Made by a program: the position numbers and the translations under genes. From Oscillospiraceae bacterium (lineage in GTDB: Bacteria > Bacillota > Clostridia > Oscillospirales > Ruminococcaceae): a DNA stretch of 17,121 nt. Shown in pieces: positions 1 to 5,384 of this stretch. The stretch lies in NCBI GenBank assembly GCA_017828935.1, contig JAGAUG010000068.1, forward strand, positions 1 through 17,121, read 5' to 3'. Under the pieces are notes generated by a model. That model saw nothing but the letters and a program-made list of their open reading frames with translations, was not told the origin of the DNA and made no database searches. The stretch's first letter is position 1. The number at the start of each line of letters is the position of its first letter.

Positions 1-55
1 TGTCGGCGGCGGAAAGAAATTATTTATAGATTACGGCGTTTGGGGTAGAGAATAA
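1..55 (+). CDS. C-terminal end of an unidentified protein (partial)
   Basis: Frame 2 stays open from the window edge to a TAA at 53-55 and reads VGGGKKLFIDYGVWGRE. The GC-rich codons contrast with the AT-rich sequence that follows, which suggests the tail of a real gene. Seventeen residues are too few to identify a family. The gene would run towards rplL and share the terminator hairpins at 85-174 with it. Confidence 0.35.
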   Translation, partial: VGGGKKLFIDYGVWGRE

Positions 56-84
56 ATAGCTGGGTGCTGAGAAAATAAAAATAC

Positions 85-128
85 AAAAAGCTTATTAGAA
101 AAATTAAATTTAATTCTAATAAGCTTTT
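85..128. terminator. Second terminator after rplL, probably bidirectional
   Basis: A 16-bp perfect inverted repeat pairs 85-100 (AAAAAGCTTATTAGAA) with 113-128. It has A/T tails on both sides, so it can end rplL transcripts on the minus strand and transcripts of the partial gene on the plus strand. The GCTTATTAGA stem recurs at 16016-16043. Confidence 0.8.
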
Positions 129-152
129 TTTGAAATAAAATAATAAAAATTT

Positions 153-174
153 AGCTGGCCAAGTTAGGCCAGCT
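153..174 (-). terminator. First terminator after rplL
   Basis: The inverted repeat AGCTGGCC-aagtta-GGCCAGCT is followed on the minus strand by AAATTTTTATTATTTT. It is the most GC-rich hairpin in the area and lies 35 bp after the rplL stop, so the rplJL transcript probably ends here rather than continuing into rpoBC. Confidence 0.8.
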
Positions 175-208
175 TTCTTAATAAATTAATATATATTATT
201 AGTTTAAT

Positions 209-583
209 TTATTTTAATTCAACTTTAGCTCCAGCTTCTTCAAGCTTAGCTTTGATGCTTTCAGCGTCAGCTTTAGCGACGTGCTCTTTAATTGTCTTTG
301 GAGCTCCGTCAACTAAATCTTTAGCTTCTTTTAGAGAAACTCCTGTTATTTCTTTAACTAGTTTAATAACGCCCATCTTGCTTTCTCCAGCTGAAGCTAA
401 GACAACATCAAACTCTGATTTCTCTTCAGCAACAGGAGCAGCAGCGCCTGGAGCAGCAGCAACAGCAACAGGAGCAGCAGCGCTGACACCGAATGTTTCC
501 TCAAGAGCTTTAACTAACTCTGATAACTCTAAAACTGTTAATTCTTTGATATCTTCAATTAATTTTAAAACTTTATCTGACAT
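209..583 (-). CDS. rplL: 50S ribosomal protein L7/L12
   Basis: L7/L12 is the multicopy stalk protein of the large subunit. It binds L10 as dimers and recruits translation GTPases. The 124 residues have the usual layout: an N-terminal dimerisation helix region (about 1-33, VLELSELVKALEE), an Ala/Pro-rich hinge (about 35-52), and the conserved C-terminal domain with GVSLKEAKDLVDGAPKTIKE. Length is normal. A GGAGG site sits about 8 nt before the ATG. It lies 106 bp after rplJ, separated by a small hairpin (639-659) that could help set the L7/L12 to L10 ratio. Unlike the common arrangement it is followed by tandem terminators instead of rpoB. Confidence 0.98.
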   Translation of the reverse strand: MSDKVLKLIEDIKELTVLELSELVKALEETFGVSAAAPVAVAAAPGAAAPVAEEKSEFDVVLASAGESKMGVIKLVKEITGVSLKEAKDLVDGAPKTIKEHVAKADAESIKAKLEEAGAKVELK

Positions 584-638
584 AATAAATATCCTCCAAT
601 ATTATAAATAAATTATAAATAAAAAATTTTAATTAATC

Positions 639-659
639 GCTATTTTAAATATAAATAGC
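639..659 (-). other. Intercistronic hairpin between rplJ and rplL
   Basis: GCTATTT (639-645) and AAATAGC (653-659) form a 7-bp perfect stem with a 7-base loop. On the minus strand it is followed, after a short gap, by an AT-rich stretch. It could be a partial terminator or an RNA processing site between rplJ and rplL. This is inference from position only. Confidence 0.4.
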
Positions 660-689
660 AAAACATATTTTTAAAACACAAAAAATTAA

Positions 690-1223
690 TTAAGCGCCTT
701 TTTGCTCAGCAATAGCATTAAGAGCAATTGCGAGACCGCGAATATTCGCATTAAGCACATTTGCCAAACCGGCAATAGGAGCGTTCAAGCCTGCTAAAGT
801 CATCGCAATCAACATTTCTTTTGATGGTAACTTTGCAAGAGCTTCTATAGACTCTTTATCTGCTGCTTTGTTATCGATAAATCCAGCTTTTATATTAAAA
901 ATACTATCAAGCTCTTTAGAATATTTATCGATAATCTTAGCTGGAGCTACAGGATCTTCATAGGACACTGCAACAGAAGTGGTTCCTTCTAAGACGTAAT
1001 CAAGACCAGAAAGACCGATTTTTTCTAAAGCGAGCTTTAACAATCTATTTTTTATTACAAAATATTCGATATTGCTTGCTCTAAGTTCAGCTCTTAGCTT
1101 AGTATCTTGTTCAACAGAGATGCCTTTATAATCGACAATAACACCACAAACAGCTTTTGAAAGTTTATCAGCTATTTCAGAAACAATTTTTTGTTTCTCT
1201 AACAATACTTTTTCACTAGGCAC
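690..1223 (-). CDS. rplJ: 50S ribosomal protein L10
   Basis: L10 anchors the L7/L12 dimers to the ribosome at the GTPase-associated centre. The 177 residues match the family length and pattern: MPSEKVLLEKQKIVSEI at the N-terminus, VDYKGISVEQDTKLRAELR, NRLLKLAL and a helical L7/L12-binding tail (about 140-177). I chose the GTG at 1221-1223 because an AAAGGAG site (1233-1239) lies 9 nt upstream; the nearby ATG at 1229-1231 is out of frame. It is first in a two-gene operon with rplL, preceded by a leader of about 310 nt carrying an L10-type regulatory structure. The protein probably represses its own mRNA by binding that leader. Confidence 0.97.
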   Translation of the reverse strand: MPSEKVLLEKQKIVSEIADKLSKAVCGVIVDYKGISVEQDTKLRAELRASNIEYFVIKNRLLKLALEKIGLSGLDYVLEGTTSVAVSYEDPVAPAKIIDKYSKELDSIFNIKAGFIDNKAADKESIEALAKLPSKEMLIAMTLAGLNAPIAGLANVLNANIRGLAIALNAIAEQKGA

Positions 1224-1341
1224 AGCGTCATCTCCTTTCGTATTTATAAATAACGTTAGATTATTTAATTTAATCTAATCTAATCTAAATAACGAAGATC
1301 TAACTTTATAATTAAAAAATATATAAATATATAAAAAAATA

Positions 1342-1387
1342 AACGCCCCTAAATTTTATAAAATAATAAAACATAAAGGAGAGTCTT
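1342..1387 (-). terminator. Possible attenuator in the rplJ leader
   Basis: On the minus strand AAGACTCTCCT (1387-1377) can pair with AGGGGCGTT (1350-1342), with one mismatch and some G-U pairs, and is followed by TATTTTTTTATAT. It lies between the L10-binding fold and the rplJ start, where transcription attenuation is often found in Firmicute L10 leaders. The stem is weak and the loop long, so the call is tentative. Confidence 0.45.
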
Positions 1388-1429
1388 CTAACTTTTTTTA
1401 TAATAATTTTTTATTAATTAGTTAACAAT

Positions 1430-1495
1430 CCTCGGCAGGCTGGTAAAACCATTTAGCTAAAAATATAATAAATATAATTTTTAGACCTGCTGTCT
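1430..1495 (-). promoter_or_regulatory. L10 leader (ribosomal protein autoregulatory RNA)
   Basis: On the minus strand AGACAGCAGG (about 1495-1486) is followed some 46 nt later by CCTGCCGAGG (about 1439-1430). This pair is the hallmark of the L10 leader RNA, in which L10-L7/L12 binds a kink-turn-like fold resembling its 23S rRNA site and represses rplJL. The CAGG/CCTG arms pair, and an AT-rich helix lies between them. The motif sits about 40-105 nt after the predicted transcription start and about 210 nt before the rplJ GTG. Confidence 0.8.
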
Positions 1496-1542
1496 TAAGA
1501 AATAATACTACAAAACTGGCAATATAACTCGACAGCAATTTT

Positions 1543-1571
1543 ATTATAAACTATTTTTATTAATTTGTCAA
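1543..1571 (-). promoter_or_regulatory. Sigma-A promoter of rplJL
   Basis: Minus strand TTGACA (1571-1566), 17-bp spacer, TATAAT (1548-1543): a full consensus match. Transcription should start near 1536, giving a leader of about 310 nt. Its -35 box faces away from that of the rpmG promoter across five C/G pairs. Confidence 0.88.
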
Positions 1572-1576
1572 CCCCC

Positions 1577-1605
1577 TTGACAAAATTTTTTTTGTGTGTT
1601 ATAAT
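1577..1605 (+). promoter_or_regulatory. Sigma-A promoter of the rpmG-tsf operon
   Basis: TTGACA (1577-1582), 17-bp spacer, TATAAT (1600-1605): a full consensus match. Transcription should start near 1612, giving a leader of about 245 nt before rpmG. Confidence 0.88.
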
Positions 1606-1611
1606 AAAAGC

Positions 1612-1856
1612 ACCTCTGGGTAAAAATACTAGACATGCAGCCTTGAGGGAGGCTTGTTTTAATTTTAAATAATAAGTCGAAGTATTTGCATGTAAAATAA
1701 TATCTTAAGAGGCGGTTCTTAAGATTATGATATATATTTTTTAATTTTAATTTATTCTAAATAGAAAGGAGAAAGCCTTTAGGTAATATTTTGTAATTAA
1801 TAAAATTATTAAAAAATTTTGTTAATTTATTGCTGTGTAGGCGGTAGTTAATTATT
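1612..1856 (+). promoter_or_regulatory. Long structured 5' leader of rpmG
   Basis: This transcribed region encodes no protein but contains many paired segments. AAATACT (1624-1630) is complementary to AGTATTT (1681-1687). ACATGCA (1633-1639) is complementary to TGCATGT (1687-1693), so the two helices have pseudoknot order. AGCCT/AGGCT (1639-1643/1650-1654) forms a local hairpin. ATCTTAAGA/TCTTAAGAT (1702-1710/1717-1725) forms a hairpin with loop GGCGGT. A GAAAGGAG ribosome site follows at 1764-1771, then an 85-nt foldable insert before the start codon. I do not recognise a known leader family; control by a ribosomal protein is an inference. Confidence 0.55.
1764..1856 (+). promoter_or_regulatory. 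Split translation start of rpmG: distant Shine-Dalgarno and hairpin insert
   Basis: GAAAGGAG (1764-1771) is the only strong ribosome site, yet the ATG is at 1857, leaving 85 nt between them. The insert can fold: GCCT (1775-1778) with AGGC (1839-1842), GGTAATA with TATTGCT, and a 13-bp inner stem AATTAATAAAATT/AATTTTGTTAATT with a 7-base loop. Near the ATG, AGGCGGT (1839-1845) resembles a Shine-Dalgarno with one mismatch and would be partly hidden by the closing stem. The same arrangement precedes rplA. Confidence 0.6.
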
Positions 1857-2006
1857 ATGAGAGTAAAGATTACTTTAGCGTGTACCGAATGTAAACAGCG
1901 TAATTATGATACTAAAAAAAATAAGAAAAACGATCCAGACAGACTAGAGATGAAAAAGTATTGTAGATTTTGTAAGAGACATACTGTCCACAAAGAAACC
2001 AAATAA
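1857..2006 (+). CDS. rpmG: 50S ribosomal protein L33
   Basis: L33 is a small zinc-ribbon protein of the large subunit near the E site. The 49-residue product begins MRVKITLACTECKQRNYDTK and ends in KYCRFCKRHTVHKETK. Two CxxC pairs (C9/C12 and C36/C39) give the zinc-binding form. Length and start match Firmicute L33 closely, so the ATG at 1857 is secure. It is the first gene of the operon and lies 83 bp before secE, the usual rpmG-secE-nusG order. Its translation start is unusual (see the split start entry at 1764-1856). Confidence 0.96.
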   Translation: MRVKITLACTECKQRNYDTKKNKKNDPDRLEMKKYCRFCKRHTVHKETK

Positions 2007-2089
2007 TAATTATTTTAGAAAGTTTGTAAGTTTATTTTATTAAGATTTGTTTTTGATATAAAACTAAAGACTTAAGAAGGGGGCCAAAG

Positions 2090-2332
2090 ATGAAAGCAAG
2101 AAAAGACGAGAACCAAAGAGAAGATTTGAATAAAAATTTAAATTCAAATAAAATTATTAAATGGTTTAAAGAATGTAAGAGCGAGATTAAAAAAGTTATA
2201 TGGCCTGATAAAAAACAGGTTACAAACAATACTATTGCGGTTATTGTTATGGTTTTATTGTCAGCAGCTTTTATTGGAATTTTAGATATGGGTCTTTATT
2301 GGCCAATTAGATTTTTGTTGGGAAAATTCTAA
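2090..2332 (+). CDS. secE: Preprotein translocase subunit SecE
   Basis: SecE is the small essential membrane subunit of the SecYEG channel and clamps the halves of SecY. The 80-residue protein is the single-span Gram-positive form. It has a charged N-terminus (about 1-25), the conserved amphipathic segment FKECKSEIKKVIWPDKKQV (about 26-44), then one membrane helix (about 47-72). A GAAGGGGG site precedes the ATG. It sits between rpmG and nusG as in most Firmicutes. Confidence 0.95.
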   Translation: MKARKDENQREDLNKNLNSNKIIKWFKECKSEIKKVIWPDKKQVTNNTIAVIVMVLLSAAFIGILDMGLYWPIRFLLGKF

Positions 2333-2383
2333 GTTTAATATTATTTAGTTATTTTAAGATTCATAAGAAAGGCAATTTGTTTT

Positions 2384-2950
2384 ATGATAGAGAATAATAC
2401 AGAAGATAATATAAATAAAGATGCTGACGAAAAGCCAAGATGGTATGTTGTTCACACTTATTCGGGGTACGAGAATAAAGTTGCTACGGATATCGAGAAA
2501 GTTGTTGATAATCGAAAGTTAGACAATCTTATAAAAGAAGTTAGAGTTCCGGTTGAAAAAGTTGTCGAAGTTAAAGACAACAAGAAAAAAGAAGTAGAGA
2601 GAAAGATGTATCCTGGATATGTGTTACTTAAGATGATACTGACAGACGACTCTTGGTATGTTGTAAGAAATACAAGAGGAGTAACAGGATTTGTTGGTCC
2701 AGGTTCAAAACCGGTTCCTTTGACAGATGAGGAAGTTGCAGCTTTGGGGATCGACGTTGAAAAAGTTGTTGTTGACGTTGATTTTAACAAAGGAGATCAA
2801 GTTAATATAAAATCAGGTACTTTGAGCGGTTATGTTGGTGAAATTTCGACAGTTGATACAGAAACTGGAATAGCAGTTGTTTTTGTATTTATGTTCGGTA
2901 GAAAGATGAACGTTGAAGTTGAAATTAGCCAATTAGAAAAAATAAAATAG
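2384..2950 (+). CDS. nusG: Transcription termination/antitermination factor NusG
   Basis: NusG binds RNA polymerase and modulates pausing, Rho-dependent termination and transcription-translation coupling. The 188 residues show the NGN domain (about 18-110, starting WYVVHTYSGYENKVATDIE, with PGYVLLKM and WYVVRNTRGVTGFVG) and a C-terminal KOW domain (about 133-188, GDQVNIKSGTLSGYVGEI). An acidic and Asn-rich tail of about 17 residues precedes the NGN domain. An AGAAAGG site lies 11 nt before the ATG. It is 28 bp upstream of rplK and probably co-transcribed. Confidence 0.97.
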   Translation: MIENNTEDNINKDADEKPRWYVVHTYSGYENKVATDIEKVVDNRKLDNLIKEVRVPVEKVVEVKDNKKKEVERKMYPGYVLLKMILTDDSWYVVRNTRGVTGFVGPGSKPVPLTDEEVAALGIDVEKVVVDVDFNKGDQVNIKSGTLSGYVGEISTVDTETGIAVVFVFMFGRKMNVEVEISQLEKIK

Positions 2951-2978
2951 TTTTTAAATATTTCAGGGGGTGAGCTAT

Positions 2979-3404
2979 ATGGCTCCAAAAGTTAGTGCTT
3001 ATGTAAAGCTTCAAATTCCAGCTGGAAAGGCTACTCCAGCACCACCTGTTGGTTCAGCACTTGGACCACATGGTATAAATATAATGTCTTTTACTAAAGA
3101 ATTTAATGACAGAACAAAAAATGACGCAGGTTTAATTATACCAGTAGTTATTACTATATATGCTGATCGTTCGTTTAGTTTTGTTACAAAAACTCCTCCA
3201 GCGGCTGTTTTAATTAAAAAAGCGTGCGGAATTGAAAAGGGTTCAGGAGTTCCTAATAGAACGAAAGTGTCGAAAATAACAAAAGAACAAGTTAAAAAGA
3301 TTGCTGAGCAAAAGATGCCAGATTTAAATGCTTCTTCTGTCGAATCAGCGATGTCTATGATAGCTGGAACAGCTCGTAGTATGGGTATAGAAGTCGTAGA
3401 TTAA
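2979..3404 (+). CDS. rplK: 50S ribosomal protein L11
   Basis: L11 forms part of the GTPase-associated centre with L10. From the ATG at 2979 the protein has the typical 141 residues. The N-terminal domain contains KLQIPAGKATPAPPVGSALG; the rRNA-binding C-terminal domain contains GVPNRTKVSKITKEQVKKIAEQKM and ends GTARSMGIEVVD. I prefer this ATG to the in-frame GTG at 2970 because the GTG lies within the AGGGGGTG ribosome site and would add three unusual residues. Only 12 bp separate the stop from the distant ribosome site used for rplA. Confidence 0.97.
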   Translation: MAPKVSAYVKLQIPAGKATPAPPVGSALGPHGINIMSFTKEFNDRTKNDAGLIIPVVITIYADRSFSFVTKTPPAAVLIKKACGIEKGSGVPNRTKVSKITKEQVKKIAEQKMPDLNASSVESAMSMIAGTARSMGIEVVD

Positions 3405-3415
3405 TAAATATTAAA

Positions 3416-3506
3416 GAAAGGAGAGCCGTTAAATAATAAAATAATTTATTATTTATTTATATAAATTTTTTGATAAATTTTGTAAGTAAGCGGTATTTAA
3501 CTATAG
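3416..3506 (+). promoter_or_regulatory. Split translation start of rplA: distant Shine-Dalgarno and hairpin insert
   Basis: GAAAGGAG (3416-3423) follows the rplK stop, but the rplA ATG is at 3507, leaving 83 nt between. The insert is foldable. GCCG just after the site can pair with CGGT near the start, or GTTAAATA with TATTTAAC (3495-3502), which would place the site 9 nt from the ATG across the hairpin. An inner perfect palindrome AAATAATAAA-ataa-TTTATTATTT is also present. The end GTAAGCGGTATTTAACTA matches GTAGGCGGTAGTTAATTA before rpmG. Confidence 0.6.
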
Positions 3507-4202
3507 ATGAAACACGGTAAGAAATATCAAGAAAGTTTAAAATTAATTGATATGAATAATTTATATGATCCACAAGAAGCTTTAGATCTTTGTGTTAAAA
3601 CAGCTAAAGCAAAGTTTGATGAGACAGTGGAGGTTCATGTCAGATTAGGTGTTGATTCGAGATATGCAGATCAACAGGTTAGAGGCGCAGTTGTGTTGCC
3701 TAACGGAACGGGAAAAGATGTTAAAGTTCTTGTGTTCGCTAAGGGCGAAAATTTGGATATTGCTCAAAAAGCGGGAGCAGACTATGTTGGGGCGGAAGAT
3801 TTGATCCCAAAGATCCAAAACGATGGCTGGATGCCATTCGACGTAGTTATAGCAACTCCGGATATGATGGGGGTTGTTGGGCGTTTAGGTAAAGTTTTAG
3901 GTCCAAAAGGCTTAATGCCAAGTCCTAAAGCTGGAACTGTAACGCCAGACGTTGCTAAGGCTGTAAAAGAAGTTAACGCGGGTAAAATAGAATATCGTTT
4001 AGATAAGACTAATATTATTCACTGTCCAATTGGTAAGGCTTCTTTTGGAGTTGAAAAATTATTAGAGAATTTAAATACGATTATGGATGCGATTGTTAAA
4101 GCGAAGCCTGCTGCTGCTAAGGGTCAGTATGTTAAGTCCTGTGCGATTGCTAGTACGATGGGACCAGGAGTTAAAATAAATCCGTCTAAATATGGCAATT
4201 AA
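3507..4202 (+). CDS. rplA: 50S ribosomal protein L1
   Basis: L1 forms the mobile stalk that guides deacylated tRNA out of the E site; in other bacteria it also represses its own operon by binding mRNA. The 231 residues match the family: KHGKKYQESLKLID at the start, FDETVEVHVRLGVDSRYADQ, then the central domain with GPKGLMPSPKAGTVTPDV and the closing GPGVKINPS. The common N-terminus MAKxGKKY lacks its Ala here. The ATG is preceded by TAG and by a split ribosome site 83 nt upstream. It is followed by a leader hairpin and rpsB instead of rplJL. Confidence 0.97.
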   Translation: MKHGKKYQESLKLIDMNNLYDPQEALDLCVKTAKAKFDETVEVHVRLGVDSRYADQQVRGAVVLPNGTGKDVKVLVFAKGENLDIAQKAGADYVGAEDLIPKIQNDGWMPFDVVIATPDMMGVVGRLGKVLGPKGLMPSPKAGTVTPDVAKAVKEVNAGKIEYRLDKTNIIHCPIGKASFGVEKLLENLNTIMDAIVKAKPAAAKGQYVKSCAIASTMGPGVKINPSKYGN

Positions 4203-4231
4203 TTAAATTATAAAATTAATAAAAAAACACA

Positions 4232-4291
4232 CGGCGCGAAAATTCCTAAAAGGTGATGTTAATTACGCGTCGGAGGTTTAACCTAAGGAGG
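4232..4291 (+). promoter_or_regulatory. Hairpins in the rplA-rpsB intergenic region, possible S2 leader
   Basis: CGGCGCG (4232-4238) pairs with CGCGTCG (4266-4272), a 7-bp GC-rich stem enclosing a CCT/AGG pair. A small hairpin AGGT-tta-ACCT (4274-4284) comes next, just before the AAGGAGG site (4285-4291) 8 nt from the rpsB ATG. GC-rich stems stand out in this AT-rich region. rpsB leaders are autoregulated in several phyla; control by S2 here is inferred from position. Confidence 0.5.
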
Positions 4292-4299
4292 ATAAAAAT

Positions 4300-5274
4300 A
4301 TGGGTGTAGTATCCATGAAACAATTATTAGAAGCTGGTGTTCACTTTGGTCATCAAACAAGAAGATGGAACCCTAAGATGGCTCAGTATATTTTTACAGA
4401 AAGAAACGGAATTTATATTATAGATCTTCAAAAAACAGTTAGAAAGCTTGAAGAGGCGTATAATTTTGTTAGAGATATTTCTGAGAGAGGCGAAGAGATT
4501 TTATTTGTTGGAACCAAAAAACAAGCTAGTGAAACTGTCAAAGAAGAAGCAGAGAGAATCGGAGCTCATTATGTTAACGCTCGTTGGCTTGGTGGGATGC
4601 TTACAAACTTTAAGACAATTTGTAATAGAATAAAAAGATTAGAGCAACTAAGAACGATGGAATCTGACGGAACTTTTGAGTGTTTGCCAAAAAAAGAAGC
4701 TGTAAAATTACAGTTAGAAATCGAAAAACTAGAGAAATTTATTGGCGGAATCAAAAATATGAAAAAGTTACCTGGGGCTTTATTTATTGTTGACCCAAAG
4801 AAAGAAAAAATTGCTGTTGCTGAAGCTAAAAGATTGGGGATCCCAACTATTGCTATAGTAGATACTAACTGCGATCCAGATGACATCGATTATGTGATTC
4901 CAGGTAACGACGACGCAATAAGATCAGTTAAATTATTGGTTCAAGCGATTGGAAATGCGTTCTTAGAGGGTAGACAGGGCGAAGACGTTGTTGATAATAT
5001 TATAAATAGTGATGAGACTGTTGATATTAAGGGAACTGTTGTTAGAAATTTCAAATCAGAAGAATCTAATAAAGAAAATGCGAATAAACAAAATAGGTCT
5101 TTTAAAAACAACGATTCAAAATCAGAAGAAAAAAAGCCATTTGTAAAAAGACAAAGAAAAGTAGTTAAAAAACAAGAAGAAATGGGTTCGTCAGATACAC
5201 AGGCAAAAGAAAAGCCAGTATCAGATGATAATAAAGAAAAGTCAAAAGATAGCGATGGCGTAAATAAAGAATAG
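4300..5274 (+). CDS. rpsB: 30S ribosomal protein S2 with an extended C-terminus
   Basis: S2 is a late-assembling small-subunit protein that links S1 and the 16S rRNA body. Residues 1-240 are canonical: MKQLLEAGVHFGHQTRRWNPKM, IYIIDLQKTV, FVGTKKQA, RWLGGMLTNFKTI, GIPTIAIVDTNCDPD and IPGNDDAIRS. The protein is 324 residues, about 70-90 longer than usual. The extra tail (about 241-324) is low complexity and rich in Lys, Glu, Ser and Asn, with a basic patch KKPFVKRQRKVVKKQEE. The AAGGAGG site is 8 nt before the ATG. It is followed by tsf, its usual partner. Confidence 0.96.
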   Translation: MGVVSMKQLLEAGVHFGHQTRRWNPKMAQYIFTERNGIYIIDLQKTVRKLEEAYNFVRDISERGEEILFVGTKKQASETVKEEAERIGAHYVNARWLGGMLTNFKTICNRIKRLEQLRTMESDGTFECLPKKEAVKLQLEIEKLEKFIGGIKNMKKLPGALFIVDPKKEKIAVAEAKRLGIPTIAIVDTNCDPDDIDYVIPGNDDAIRSVKLLVQAIGNAFLEGRQGEDVVDNIINSDETVDIKGTVVRNFKSEESNKENANKQNRSFKNNDSKSEEKKPFVKRQRKVVKKQEEMGSSDTQAKEKPVSDDNKEKSKDSDGVNKE

Positions 5275-5291
5275 AGAGTATAAAAAATTAT

Positions 5292-5340
5292 AAACATCTT
5301 CTAGTTTTGTTTTTTGTAATTTTAAAATTAGAAGATGTTT
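5292..5340 (+). other. Long hairpin between rpsB and tsf
   Basis: AAACATCTTCTA (5292-5303) pairs perfectly with TAGAAGATGTTT (5329-5340); after one mismatch four further A-T pairs extend the stem inward. The downstream sequence is T-rich (GTATTTGTTGTTAATTTTG) but has no clean U-run. It may be a weak terminator that lowers tsf relative to rpsB, or an RNase processing site. Confidence 0.5.
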
Positions 5341-5384
5341 GTATTTGTTGTTAATTTTGTTTATAAATTTGGGAGGTTGTTTAT

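Noticed and set aside
252..611. Open frame opposite rplL on the plus strand
   Set aside because: It lies wholly over L7/L12, which is certain; the opposing frame is a by-product of its Ala-rich codons.
1772..1856. Short upstream open frame between the distant ribosome site and the rpmG ATG
   Set aside because: No start codon at suitable distance opens a frame of more than a codon or two; the same is true before rplA.
2970..2978. GTG start for rplK giving 144 residues
   Set aside because: The GTG lies inside the ribosome site; the ATG at 2979 gives the standard 141 residues.
1772..3506. Self-splicing intron as the explanation for the two leader inserts
   Set aside because: The inserts are only about 75-85 nt and lack group I or group II boundary and catalytic motifs.
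4569..5297. Minus-strand open frames opposite rpsB (4569-4886 and 4941-5297)
   Set aside because: They mirror S2 codons, have no ribosome sites and resemble no family.
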